The notes below the pieces were generated by a model. It worked only from the letters and a program-made list of their open reading frames with translations, ran no database searches and was not told the DNA's origin. A stretch of DNA of 15,989 nt. It comes from Lachnospiraceae bacterium UBA3845 (GTDB lineage Bacteria > Bacillota > Clostridia > Lachnospirales > Lachnospiraceae). The DNA lies in assembly GCA_002392705.1 (NCBI GenBank), contig DGHP01000109.1, positions 1 to 15,989 of the forward strand, read 5' to 3'. Numbering within the stretch: the first letter of the stretch is position 1; each line of letters begins with the position of its first letter. A program made the translations under genes and the position numbers. Positions 1 through 6,591 of the stretch are shown here, one piece after another.

Positions 1-13
1 CAGAGCAGCTCTT

Positions 14-289
14 TCAGCCGGCCATGCCGCTGTAAAAAACACAGATGGACATAGCGGCAAAGGGAATGAAAAAGGCCAGCAGAGCAGGCAGATTATTTCC
101 TCTGTCCTTTACAGCTCCCATGGAAAACAGAAAGGCGACCAGCGCCAGCAGCGTGCCGGGGCTGAAGGTGCCGGCAATGGGCTTCGTATACATAATTCCA
201 AGTATGACGCCGATAATCCCCGCTGCGATGCAGGCAAGCGCGATCAGATCCTTTTTCCTGTTATCTGCCTCCGTTTTTTGAGTACCCAT
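14..289 (-). CDS. Small three-helix membrane protein, function unknown
   Basis: The 91-residue product is almost wholly hydrophobic, with three predicted membrane segments at about residues 14-34, 42-60 and 67-88. A short charged N-terminus (KTEADNRKK) precedes them and a basic loop (VKDRGN) lies between the second and third. There is no signal peptide, cysteine pair or catalytic motif that I recognise. The start is supported by AGGAAGGAG about 7-9 bases upstream of the ATG. The gene begins only 3 bases after the stop codon of another minus-strand reading frame, whose tail is at 293-361, so it was probably the distal gene of an operon whose upstream part has been lost here. I do not recognise the family, so no function is proposed. 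Its strong ribosome site and the membrane pattern make it a real gene rather than a shadow. Confidence 0.7.
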   Translation of the reverse strand: MGTQKTEADNRKKDLIALACIAAGIIGVILGIMYTKPIAGTFSPGTLLALVAFLFSMGAVKDRGNNLPALLAFFIPFAAMSICVFYSGMAG

Positions 290-292
290 CTG

Positions 293-361
293 TTATTTCT
301 CCTTCCTGACGCCCGCATGCTGCAGGAGTCTGTCAAGCTCTGCTCCGTTTTTTACATTAAA
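293..361 (-). pseudogene. C-terminal tail of a lost minus-strand gene
   Basis: The minus-strand frame ending in TAA at 293-295 encodes a plausible polar C-terminus (NVKNGAELDRLLQHAGVRKEK). Beyond about 361 the same frame is simply the antisense of a histidine kinase and is arginine/serine rich and unprotein-like. The tail ends 3 bases before the start of the small membrane protein, and its last codons carry that gene's ribosome binding site, the arrangement of a true operon. I therefore read it as the last ~23 codons of an unidentified gene whose 5' part was removed at the junction near 355-372. The exact breakpoint and the family are unknown. Confidence 0.45.
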
Positions 362-368
362 GAAAACC

Positions 369-1106
369 AGCGCCCTGACCTTCCAGGCCAAACAGCGGGA
401 TCTGCTGCAGTCAGAAAATGAACGGGAAAAGGTCCGGACGGATCTGCTGCGGTCCATCTCCCATGATATCCGTACGCCGCTGACATCCATCATCGGAACC
501 ACGCAGACACTTCTTCAGATGCCTCAGATCGATGAACAGGAAAGCAGGATTCTGTTATCTGACGTCAATAAGGAGGCGCAGTGGCTGCTGCGCATGACTG
601 AGAATCTGCTCTCTGTCACAAAGCTTGAGGATAACAGCCATATTGTGAAGGAAGAATGGGCCGTGGAGGAAGCAGTGGGAGAAAGCGTGGAAAAAATCGA
701 GAAGATGTATCCGGAAGCGCAGCTGGAGGTTCAAATACCGGAGACCCTGCTGCTGGTTCCGATGGATCCCATTCTGATTGAGCAGGTGCTTCTCAACCTG
801 ATTGAAAATGCCATACTGCACAGCGGCTGCGCTGCGCCGATTCAGATCTCTGTCAGAGAAGAGAATGAATATGCTGTTTTCTCAGTTCGCGACTGGGGAA
901 GCGGATTCTCCGAATCATTCTTAAGCAGTTTTAAAGACGGCCGCATCCGCGCTGAGGCGACGAAGGACAGCGACCGGAAACGGAATATGGGGCTGGGGCT
1001 ACGGGTCAGCAGCGCGATCGTCAGCGCCCATAAGGGAGAACTGCGGATCAGAAATACAGAACAGGGTGCAGAAGTAAGCTTCCGGCTGCCATTACATACA
1101 ACGTGA
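369..1106 (+). pseudogene. kdpD: KdpD-type sensor histidine kinase, 5' truncated (kinase core only)
   Basis: Reading in the frame of the TGA at 1104-1106, recognisable KdpD-type sequence starts near 369 with the helix leading into the dimerisation domain (ENEREKVRTDLLR). The H-box SISHDIRTPLTSI follows, with the phospho-acceptor His at 462-464. The N-box (LIENAILHS), G1 box (RDWGSGF) and G2 box (GLGLRVSSAIVSAHKG) are all present, so dimerisation and ATPase domains are complete. The N-terminal KdpD/Usp domain, membrane helices and GAF region are missing; full KdpD proteins are several hundred residues longer. No ATG occurs in frame before 519, which lies after the H-box, so the fragment has no credible start of its own. 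It is followed at 1145 by a KdpE-like gene. Function of the intact form: sensing of K+ limitation or turgor. This copy is probably inactive. Confidence 0.75.
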
Positions 1107-1144
1107 AGAAACATTTCAACCGGAAAGATAAAAGGAACTGTTTT

Positions 1145-1444
1145 ATGGAAATAAAAACCAAAATACTTATCATCGAAGACGACGCGGCCATTCTGCGCTC
1201 AGGCAGGGATGTCGGGCTGACTCTGGCAGAGTACCGGATCGTGGAGCTTCTGGGATATCACAACGGAAAGGTTCTGACCTATGATTATATCATGAAGGAA
1301 CTGTGGGGACCGAGGGCGGGAAAGAACAACCAGATCCTCCGGGTCAATATGGCCAACATCAGAAGGAAAATAGAAGACAATCCCGCCAGGCCGGCGTACC
1401 TGTTCACCGAAGTTGGCGTAGGTTACCGGCTGGCGGGAGAATAA
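1145..1444 (+). CDS. kdpE: KdpE-type response regulator with receiver domain deleted in frame
   Basis: The 99-residue product starts like a receiver domain (KILIIEDDAAI, acidic pair D12-D13) but jumps at about residue 16-20 straight into an OmpR/PhoB winged helix (GRDVGLTLAEYRIVELL at 21-37, recognition helix region ILRVNMANIRRKIED, terminal hairpin FTEVGVGYRLAGE). Intact KdpE is about 230 residues. Roughly 110 residues, including the phospho-acceptor Asp near 50-55 and the switch residues, are absent, although the frame is kept. The ATG at 1145 is preceded by AAAGGAA at good spacing. A GTG at 1103 in the same frame is a weaker alternative. The product cannot be phosphorylated normally; it is either a remnant or an unregulated DNA-binding domain. 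The partner kinase just upstream is also truncated. Confidence 0.75.
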   Translation: MEIKTKILIIEDDAAILRSGRDVGLTLAEYRIVELLGYHNGKVLTYDYIMKELWGPRAGKNNQILRVNMANIRRKIEDNPARPAYLFTEVGVGYRLAGE

Positions 1445-1596
1445 TCCGCGCTCAGTGCGGGCGGTATGCTCTCACGAATCTTTTCTTCTGATTCAACCCC
1501 GGCGCCGCGCGGCTGAACAGCTGCTCCTTTCCGATCCTGGAGAACCGGTGCGGAGAAGCTAAAAAGATCCGTGCATCATTATATATGACTGCATTC

Positions 1597-1635
1597 CCGG
1601 AAGTCTGCCTGCAGCACGTGTCTGCAGGCCTCCGG
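1597..1635 (-). terminator. Possible terminator stem-loop after the carrier-protein gene
   Basis: A perfect GCCTGCAG/CTGCAGGC inverted repeat around a short loop is flanked by an outer CCGGA/TCCGG pair. It sits about 20 bases past the stop of the minus-strand carrier protein. The T-run that should follow on the minus strand (TTTTT at 1561-1565) is about 30 bases away, so this is not a textbook rho-independent terminator. The 1445-1654 stretch otherwise holds nothing recognisable. Confidence 0.3.
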
Positions 1636-1654
1636 AAGCCATATCATACTTCAT

Positions 1655-1882
1655 TTACTCTGCGTTCTTCTCCAGATAATCCACGATATCGCCGACGGTG
1701 CGCAGCGAAGGAATCACGCGGTCCGGTACCTCGATGTCGAATTCATCTTCAAAATCGGCGACGATATTGATCACTTCAAGAGAACTGAGGGCAAGATCAT
1801 CCACAAGGGCGCTGTCCCTGGTGATCTCGATCTCGTCATTGTCAATATGCTCCTTAAGAATTGCTACTGCTCTTTCAAACAT
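1655..1882 (-). CDS. Acyl/peptidyl carrier protein
   Basis: A 75-residue acidic four-helix carrier protein. It has the phosphopantetheine attachment motif LALSSLEVINIV, where the second Ser of SSL takes the place of the Ser in the usual DSL, preceded by the typical ALVDDL turn. The C-terminus VGDIVDYLEKN is the usual last helix of the family (PF00550). Two in-frame ATG codons lie at 1888 and 1882; AAGGAG is only 2 bases from the first but 8 from the second, so 1882 is chosen. It begins just downstream of the stop of an AMP-forming ligase fragment at 1899, with the ribosome site in the gap. The two were probably a ligase/carrier pair that activates and tethers an acyl or amino acid group. It is not near fatty-acid synthesis genes, so it is unlikely to be the housekeeping AcpP. 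The carrier itself looks intact. Confidence 0.85.
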   Translation of the reverse strand: MFERAVAILKEHIDNDEIEITRDSALVDDLALSSLEVINIVADFEDEFDIEVPDRVIPSLRTVGDIVDYLEKNAE

Positions 1883-1898
1883 TCTCATGTCTCCTTTC

Positions 1899-2624
1899 TT
1901 ATTGGGGGATATTCTTGTATCTCACTATCTTTTTGCTTGTATTCTTGATAAACTCCGTATCCCGGAGTTTTACAGAAGCGATCTGCTTATAAGCCGGGCG
2001 TCCTTCATTCACCTTCTCCATCAGGGCCTCAAAATATCCGGTATCTCCCATATGCTCTTCATCAGGATAGATCTCCGCGATGATCTTGTTGTCCTTTTCA
2101 TAGACCAGCACTTCGTTTACTGCCAGGTCTTTATGGAAATCATTCTCCAGTTCCTCCGGAGAGATGTTCTCACCATTGCTGAGGATGATGAGGTTTTTCA
2201 TTCTGCCCGTCAGGAAAAGGAAGCCGTCCTTATCCAGATAGCCCAGATCGCCGGTGGAATACCAGCCGTCCTGCAGGACTTCCGCGGTCCCTTCCGGTTC
2301 ATCATAATAGCCTTTCATGACGACCGGGCCTTTCATCTGAATCTCGCCCTCAGATGAAATCCTGGCTTCCATGCCCGGGAGCAGAAGACCCACGCTTCCA
2401 TCCCTGCCATAATAGCTGCGGTTGACCGCCACGCAGGGAGAGCATTCTGTTGTGCCGTAGCCGTTCAGTATCTCTATTCCGAAATCTCTGAATGCCTTCA
2501 CATAGAAGGGATCAAGGTGGGCACCTCCGCAGACGATCCATCTCAGGTTCCCGCCGAAATGATCGATGATCTCCTTAAACATGCTTCGTCTTCGGTCGAT
2601 CCCGAACCAGCTGAGAGCATCATC
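1899..2624 (-). pseudogene. AMP-forming acyl ligase, C-terminal half only
   Basis: The frame ending in TAA at 1899 matches the C-terminal half of AMP-binding ligases (PF00501, long-chain acyl-CoA/acyl-ACP synthetase type). It carries GIDRRR, FGGNLRWIVCGGAHLD, the A5 motif GYGTTE, the A7 motif YSTGDLGYLDKDGFLFL, the A8 hinge GRMKN, NGENISPEELE, and an A10-like lysine in NTSKKIVR. The N-terminal half is absent, including the P-loop A3 motif that binds ATP phosphates: in the same frame there is a stop codon at 2706-2708 and no ligase-like sequence upstream of about 2620-2650. A first ATG at 2582 would begin inside a conserved helix, so it is not the true start. It would originally have loaded an acid onto the downstream carrier protein at 1655. 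As it stands it cannot form the adenylate. Confidence 0.75.
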
Positions 2625-2736
2625 GCGGATCAGAACACCAGACAGATACAGATAAAAACGGCCCGCGATATCCGGAACCCTTGTTTTCTCATGACGACCC
2701 TTCCCTCAGCATCCGATATGTCAGTTATTGAGAAAT

Positions 2737-2765
2737 ATTCTACCGTAATGATATGAGTGCGTCAC
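2737..2765 (-). promoter_or_regulatory. Possible promoter upstream of the truncated ligase
   Basis: On the minus strand, GTGACG, a 17-base spacer and TAGAAT resemble a vegetative promoter pointing at the ligase/carrier remnants. Downstream, GAGGGAAGGG precedes an ATG at 2693 that opens an 18-codon hydrophobic frame rather than the ligase frame. This may be the original 5' end of a gene whose body was deleted. Weak evidence. Confidence 0.25.
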
Positions 2766-2797
2766 CTTTGCATATGCGGGTCATATGGCTGCAATTT

Positions 2798-2829
2798 AAA
2801 AACGCAGAGGCCCTTTCGACCTCTGCGTT
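2798..2829 (-). terminator. Rho-independent terminator of the pectin operon
   Basis: A perfect 10-base stem (AACGCAGAGG / CCTCTGCGTT) around a 9-base loop is followed on the minus strand by TTTTTAAATT. It lies 49 bases after the stop of the GNAT gene, the last gene of the minus-strand pectin locus. On the plus strand the trailing sequence is only weakly T-rich, so termination is mainly for minus-strand transcripts. Confidence 0.85.
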
Positions 2830-2878
2830 TGCTTACAGCTGATATTATGCCGCTCTATGTCAGCAGATCTTCTTTTAT

Positions 2879-3646
2879 TCATCTGAATGCTTCCTCGCAG
2901 ACTGTGCTTTCCGTCTCGATCCATGCAGGAACAAAGCCGCTGGCCAGCGCAGTCTTCCAGGAGGCAATGTTGGAAAGGCTCGTCCCGTAATACGGGATCG
3001 CTCCCCTTCTGAACGCTTCGTCCCGGAGCAGACTCACGAGTGTTTTCGCGATTCCTTTCCCTCTGTATGCAGGACTGACATCGATCCCGATCTGCCACAT
3101 GCCCGGTGAATCAGCCGAACAGCCGGCCATGCCCATAATTTCATCTCCATTCATGGCCGTCACTGCAAGCACGTCAGGCCGCTCCGGATGGTAGCGGTCG
3201 CAGAGCGCATTCGGAAACTCTTCTCTTCCGTAATACGCGCCAATATCTTCCTGCTCCAGCCAGCTCACGGTCAGATCCGCCCTGATATCCAGATACCCCG
3301 GCGAAGGAAGAAACATATGATGGGTCGGCGCCATCCTGTACCCATATTCCCGGAGTTTCTTCTCCAGCTGGTAGAAGTTCTGCTGTTCGAAAAGCCAGAA
3401 GCCCTTCCTGCCGCTGACCCACTCATGCAGCCAGGGATGGATTTTCTCATCCGCTGATATAACCGCGTTCTTTCCGAAGGTCACAATCTGAAGAAAATAC
3501 TGTTTATCAGAAAACATCCTTCTTTTTTCATGAAGAACCGGCCGCGTAATAAGGGTGTCTTCCTTCAGAAAATCCTCCGGCTCGCAGTTCAGCTCATATG
3601 AAAGCTGCCTTCTGACAGCTGCCTCAATCTGCTCTCTTTTCATCAT
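2879..3646 (-). CDS. GNAT-family N-acetyltransferase
   Basis: A 255-residue protein with a C-terminal GNAT fold. Motif A is at 184-203 (QIGIDVSPAYRGKGIA, the R-G-K-G-I-A acetyl-CoA pyrophosphate loop) and motif B at about 226-242 (NIASWKTALASGFVPAW). The N-terminal ~120 residues form a separate domain, as in larger GNAT proteins of the PF12746 type; the substrate cannot be read from sequence. The ATG directly abuts the stop of the pectin methylesterase (TGAATG), with GAGG 7 bases upstream inside the esterase 3' end, so it is translated with that gene and is the last gene of the operon. A second ATG follows immediately (MMK), so the start is uncertain by one codon. GNAT enzymes usually acetylate amines, so a direct role in pectin O-acetyl chemistry is not implied. 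A role in detoxification or in modifying a pathway protein or metabolite is only a guess. Confidence 0.85.
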   Translation of the reverse strand: MMKREQIEAAVRRQLSYELNCEPEDFLKEDTLITRPVLHEKRRMFSDKQYFLQIVTFGKNAVISADEKIHPWLHEWVSGRKGFWLFEQQNFYQLEKKLREYGYRMAPTHHMFLPSPGYLDIRADLTVSWLEQEDIGAYYGREEFPNALCDRYHPERPDVLAVTAMNGDEIMGMAGCSADSPGMWQIGIDVSPAYRGKGIAKTLVSLLRDEAFRRGAIPYYGTSLSNIASWKTALASGFVPAWIETESTVCEEAFR

Positions 3647-4900
3647 TCAGATACCTCGCTCCCGGATCTGCAGCACATTTTCCGGAGTGTAGAAAACTGC
3701 CTCCTCTTCCGACAGGGAATGCGAAAAGGATGCGGCCGGACCGGAAGAAGGATGAAAGTCTACAGCTTCCCCCGCTCTTACCCCGTCTGTCCATACGCAG
3801 TCATATCCGGCAAAAAAGCTCCTTGTATGGGCCGCCTCCTTCCCCCAGTCATCCCAGAGGTCCTTTCGGATATGCCCGCCGATCCGGCAGCGCAGGAACA
3901 CTGCTTTTGCGTCTTCCCGCCAGGGCCTGCCAAGAAAACAGCTCTCAGGCGGGCAGTCGGATCTGAGAAGACAGCGGTTGAAAACATAGCCGAACGGCTG
4001 CCCTGCCGGAGTGGAAGGAGCCGTCACATAAGCGATCGGTGCCCTGCTCTGCTCCGGATTATGCATCTGTACGGAATCCTGTGCCAGCTCTGGATCATGC
4101 GTCTGCTCTGAATCATGCGTCTGCTCAGGATTATGCGGATCCCTGCAGAAAATCTCACATTTCTCGAACCAGGCACAGGCGCCTCCGAATATAAAATCGA
4201 TGTTCCCTTCCACATAGCATTCCCTGAAATACATCCGGCAGAGTCTTCGCTCGAACGATTCGGTCGGCCCGCGGAAGCCTCCGGGTTCGACCTCCTTTTC
4301 AGGAAGCGGTCCTGTGAAGAGGGTGTCCTGCTGCCCGAGCAGCCGCACCCGGTAAAAACGCAGCCGGTCGGCGTAGGCGTGCAGGGCGATCGCCTGTCCG
4401 GCCAGATAGCCGGGGCCTGCGGCATTTTCGATTGTCAGATTTTCCAGAGTAACGTCATCCGCTGCAATCAAAACCGTCTGTGTACGGAAGGTTCCCCTTT
4501 TGATCCCGTCTTCCAGGATTTCATAGCCGCCAAGGGAGCCCGTGATCCGCACTTCATTTCCGGCTGCCGGTCCGGAAGAAAGCTCTCCGTCCATGCCTTT
4601 CCGGCTGCCGGAAACGGCCCTGTCTTCCGCGCTCTCTCCCCGCAGCGTCAGTCCCCTGGTCCGGATGACAAGATGCTCCCGGTAGATACCGGGAGCAATC
4701 TGAATGACAAAGGGATGTCCGGAGTGTTCCTCCGCATGGCGGACCGCATCCTGGATCGTATGAAAGGCCGCGCTGTCGGAATTCCGGCTGACATATAAAA
4801 CCGCTGCCTCTTCCGCCGGGCCTTCTGCAAGCGCTATCCGGCCTGACTGTGCCGGATTTTCCATGACCGCTTCCGGATTCATCTCTTCCGGGGATCTCAT
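3647..4900 (-). CDS. Pectin methylesterase (CE8), cytoplasmic
   Basis: A 417-residue carbohydrate esterase family 8 enzyme (PF01095) that removes methyl esters from galacturonate residues. The beta-helix starts near residue 33 (VLYVSRNSDSAAFHTIQDAV). Catalytic residues are visible: D192 in GQQDTLF, D235 in GNIDFIFGG and R325 in FLGRPWR, with the substrate-side GQAIALH at 168-174. There is no signal peptide, so it should act in the cytosol on imported oligouronides. The ATG overlaps the kduD stop (ATGA), and its own stop abuts the next ATG. Two insertions are unusual: a Gly/Ser-rich loop at about 91-116 and a polar repeat at 256-286 made of five 6-residue units (HNPEQT, HDSEQT, HDPELA, QDSVQM, HNPEQS), placed after the strand that follows the DFIFG motif. 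Upstream only GGAAAA is seen as a ribosome site, consistent with translational coupling. Confidence 0.92.
   Translation of the reverse strand: MRSPEEMNPEAVMENPAQSGRIALAEGPAEEAAVLYVSRNSDSAAFHTIQDAVRHAEEHSGHPFVIQIAPGIYREHLVIRTRGLTLRGESAEDRAVSGSRKGMDGELSSGPAAGNEVRITGSLGGYEILEDGIKRGTFRTQTVLIAADDVTLENLTIENAAGPGYLAGQAIALHAYADRLRFYRVRLLGQQDTLFTGPLPEKEVEPGGFRGPTESFERRLCRMYFRECYVEGNIDFIFGGACAWFEKCEIFCRDPHNPEQTHDSEQTHDPELAQDSVQMHNPEQSRAPIAYVTAPSTPAGQPFGYVFNRCLLRSDCPPESCFLGRPWREDAKAVFLRCRIGGHIRKDLWDDWGKEAAHTRSFFAGYDCVWTDGVRAGEAVDFHPSSGPAASFSHSLSEEEAVFYTPENVLQIRERGI
4049..4138 (-). repeat. Five 18-bp tandem repeats inside the pectin methylesterase gene
   Basis: Five consecutive 18-base units (4049-4066, 4067-4084, 4085-4102, 4103-4120, 4121-4138) encode hexapeptides of the pattern H-[ND]-[PS]-E-Q-[TS]. 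Units 3 and 4 are the most alike on the DNA level; unit 2 is the most diverged. The array keeps the reading frame and is read as a hydrophilic loop of the enzyme. Confidence 0.85.
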
Positions 4901-5697
4901 GGCTGTTTTCCGATGTAGGCAAGAATGCCGCCGTCCACATACAGGATGTGTCCGTTTACAAAATCGGATGCTGAGGAGGCCAGGAATACGGCCGCGCCCA
5001 TCAGATCTTCCGGATCGCCCCAGCGCTCTGCGGGAGTCTTTCCGATGATAAAGCGGTCAAAGGGATGACGGCTGCCGTCCGGCTGGATCTCACGCAGCGG
5101 AGCGGTCTGCGGCGTAGCGATGTAGCCGGGTCCGATTCCGTTGCACTGGATATTATAGCAGCCATACTCGGAAGCGATATTGCGGGTGAGCATCTTCAGT
5201 CCGCCCTTTGCGGAAGCATAGGCCGATACGGTTTCCCTGCCCAGCTCGCTCATCATGGAGCAGATATTGATGATCTTGCCGCTGCGGCGCTCCATCATGC
5301 CCGGAAGAACTGCCTTGGACATGATAAAGGGAGCGGTCAGGTCGATATCCACAACCTCGCGGAACTCTTCCGCGCTCATCTCCGTCATCGGGATCCGCTT
5401 GATAATGCCGGCGTTGTTGACCAGGATATCAACCGGGCCCAGTTCCTTTTCGATTGAGGCGATCATCTCCGCCACCTGATCTTCCTTCGTTACGTCGCAG
5501 ATATAGCCGCGCGCATCGATTCCGAGCGCCTTGTAATCAGCCAGAGCCTGATCCATGTGATGTTGTCCGCGGCAGTTGAAGGCGATCTTCGCGCCTGCTC
5601 CGGCCAGTCCCTGCGCGATCGCAAAACCGATCCCGTAGGCCGCTCCCGTAACGAGAGCCACTTTTCCCTCAAGGGAGAATTTCTTCAGAATGTCCAT
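4897..5697 (-). CDS. kduD: 2-deoxy-D-gluconate 3-dehydrogenase / DKII reductase KduD
   Basis: A 266-residue classical short-chain dehydrogenase. It shows the cofactor motif TGAAYGIG at 17-24, NNAG at 94-97, and catalytic S147, Y160 and K164 (YASAK). The extended C-terminal segment HPFDRFIIGKTPAERWG and the ending LYVDGGILAYIGKQP are typical of the KduD/gluconate 5-dehydrogenase group. In pectin catabolism KduD reduces 2,5-diketo-3-deoxygluconate to 2-keto-3-deoxygluconate with NADH. Sequence alone does not separate KduD from gluconate 5-dehydrogenase (IdnO), but the position directly after kduI decides for KduD. AGGTGG lies just before the ATG, 13 bases after the kduI stop, and its last codon overlaps the methylesterase start (ATGA). 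Cytosolic. Confidence 0.9.
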   Translation of the reverse strand: MDILKKFSLEGKVALVTGAAYGIGFAIAQGLAGAGAKIAFNCRGQHHMDQALADYKALGIDARGYICDVTKEDQVAEMIASIEKELGPVDILVNNAGIIKRIPMTEMSAEEFREVVDIDLTAPFIMSKAVLPGMMERRSGKIINICSMMSELGRETVSAYASAKGGLKMLTRNIASEYGCYNIQCNGIGPGYIATPQTAPLREIQPDGSRHPFDRFIIGKTPAERWGDPEDLMGAAVFLASSASDFVNGHILYVDGGILAYIGKQP

Positions 5698-5710
5698 ACT
5701 CCACCTCTTT

Positions 5711-6553
5711 TTATCTCAGTTCTGTTGTCGGGATGTTGTCCATGTCATCGAAGGCCTGGTTCTCGCCGCCCATAGCCCAGATGAAGGTATAGTTGCTGGT
5801 GCCGGCGCCGGCATGGATGCTCCAGGAGGGGCTGATCACCGCTTCTTCATTCTGCATGACGATATGACGGGTTTCTTTTCCTTCTCCCATCATATGGAAG
5901 ACCACATTGTCCTTCGGAACCTCGAAATACATGTAGATCTCCATGCGGCGCTCGTGGGTGTGGGCCGGCATCGTATTCCATACGCTGCCAGGCTCCAGGA
6001 CCGTCATGCCCATGGAAAGCTGGCAGGTCTTGAGAACATCCGGATGAATGAACTGGTTGATCACACGTTTATTTGATGTCTCCATCGCGCCGACCGGACG
6101 CTTGTTGGCCTTCTCGATCGGGATCAGGGTCGTCGTGTAAGCGCAGTGCGCCGGCGCGCTGACCATATAGAATTTGGCGGGCTTTGCCGGATCCAGGCTC
6201 TTAAAGGTAACGACCTTCGTTCCCTGGGTGATGTAGAGGCAGTCCTTGTAGTTCATCTCAAAGGTCTGGTCATCCGCTCTGACAACGCCCGGTCCGCCGA
6301 TATTGAACATGCCCAGTTCCCGGCGCTCCAGCAGATAATCCGTCCCGAAATTTCCCCATACATCGATTCCCTTATCGATGGAAACCTCTTCCTGAACCGG
6401 CATGCAGCCCAGTGTCACCATCCGGTCCACATGGGAATAGACCGCGACAACCTGATCGGGCTGATACAGACCCGTAATCAGGAATTCATCCCGCATCTCC
6501 TGTGTGGTATATCTCTTAAAATCTCTCTGATTGACAGAATAACGAATATCCAT
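5711..6553 (-). CDS. kduI: 5-keto-4-deoxyuronate isomerase KduI
   Basis: A 280-residue cupin-type isomerase, the usual length for KduI (PF04962). The zinc ligands are in place: H198 and H200 in PAHTHERRMEIYMYF, E205 in the same motif, and H247 in SPSWSIHAGAGTSNYTFIW. The terminal MGGENQAFDDMD segment is characteristic. It converts 5-keto-4-deoxyuronate (4-deoxy-L-threo-5-hexosulose uronate), released from unsaturated oligouronides, to 2,5-diketo-3-deoxygluconate, the substrate of the next gene product, KduD. AAGGGGG lies 4 bases or so before the ATG. The gene follows the DUF624 gene by 38 bases that include a small stem-loop. Cytosolic; all metal ligands present, so probably active. Confidence 0.96.
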   Translation of the reverse strand: MDIRYSVNQRDFKRYTTQEMRDEFLITGLYQPDQVVAVYSHVDRMVTLGCMPVQEEVSIDKGIDVWGNFGTDYLLERRELGMFNIGGPGVVRADDQTFEMNYKDCLYITQGTKVVTFKSLDPAKPAKFYMVSAPAHCAYTTTLIPIEKANKRPVGAMETSNKRVINQFIHPDVLKTCQLSMGMTVLEPGSVWNTMPAHTHERRMEIYMYFEVPKDNVVFHMMGEGKETRHIVMQNEEAVISPSWSIHAGAGTSNYTFIWAMGGENQAFDDMDNIPTTELR

Positions 6554-6568
6554 ATTTCCCCCTTTTCA

Positions 6569-6585
6569 GGCACAGATAATGTGCC
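6569..6585 (-). repeat. Small inverted repeat before kduI
   Basis: GGCAC, a 7-base loop and GTGCC occupy most of the 38-base gap between the DUF624 gene and kduI, ending just upstream of the kduI ribosome site. It has no T-run, so it is not a terminator. It could stabilise or process the mRNA, or be chance. Confidence 0.4.
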
Positions 6586-6591
6586 GTGTGT

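Noticed and set aside
293..502. 69-codon minus-strand frame as a complete gene
   Set aside because: Its first two thirds are the antisense of the histidine kinase; only the last ~23 codons look like real protein.
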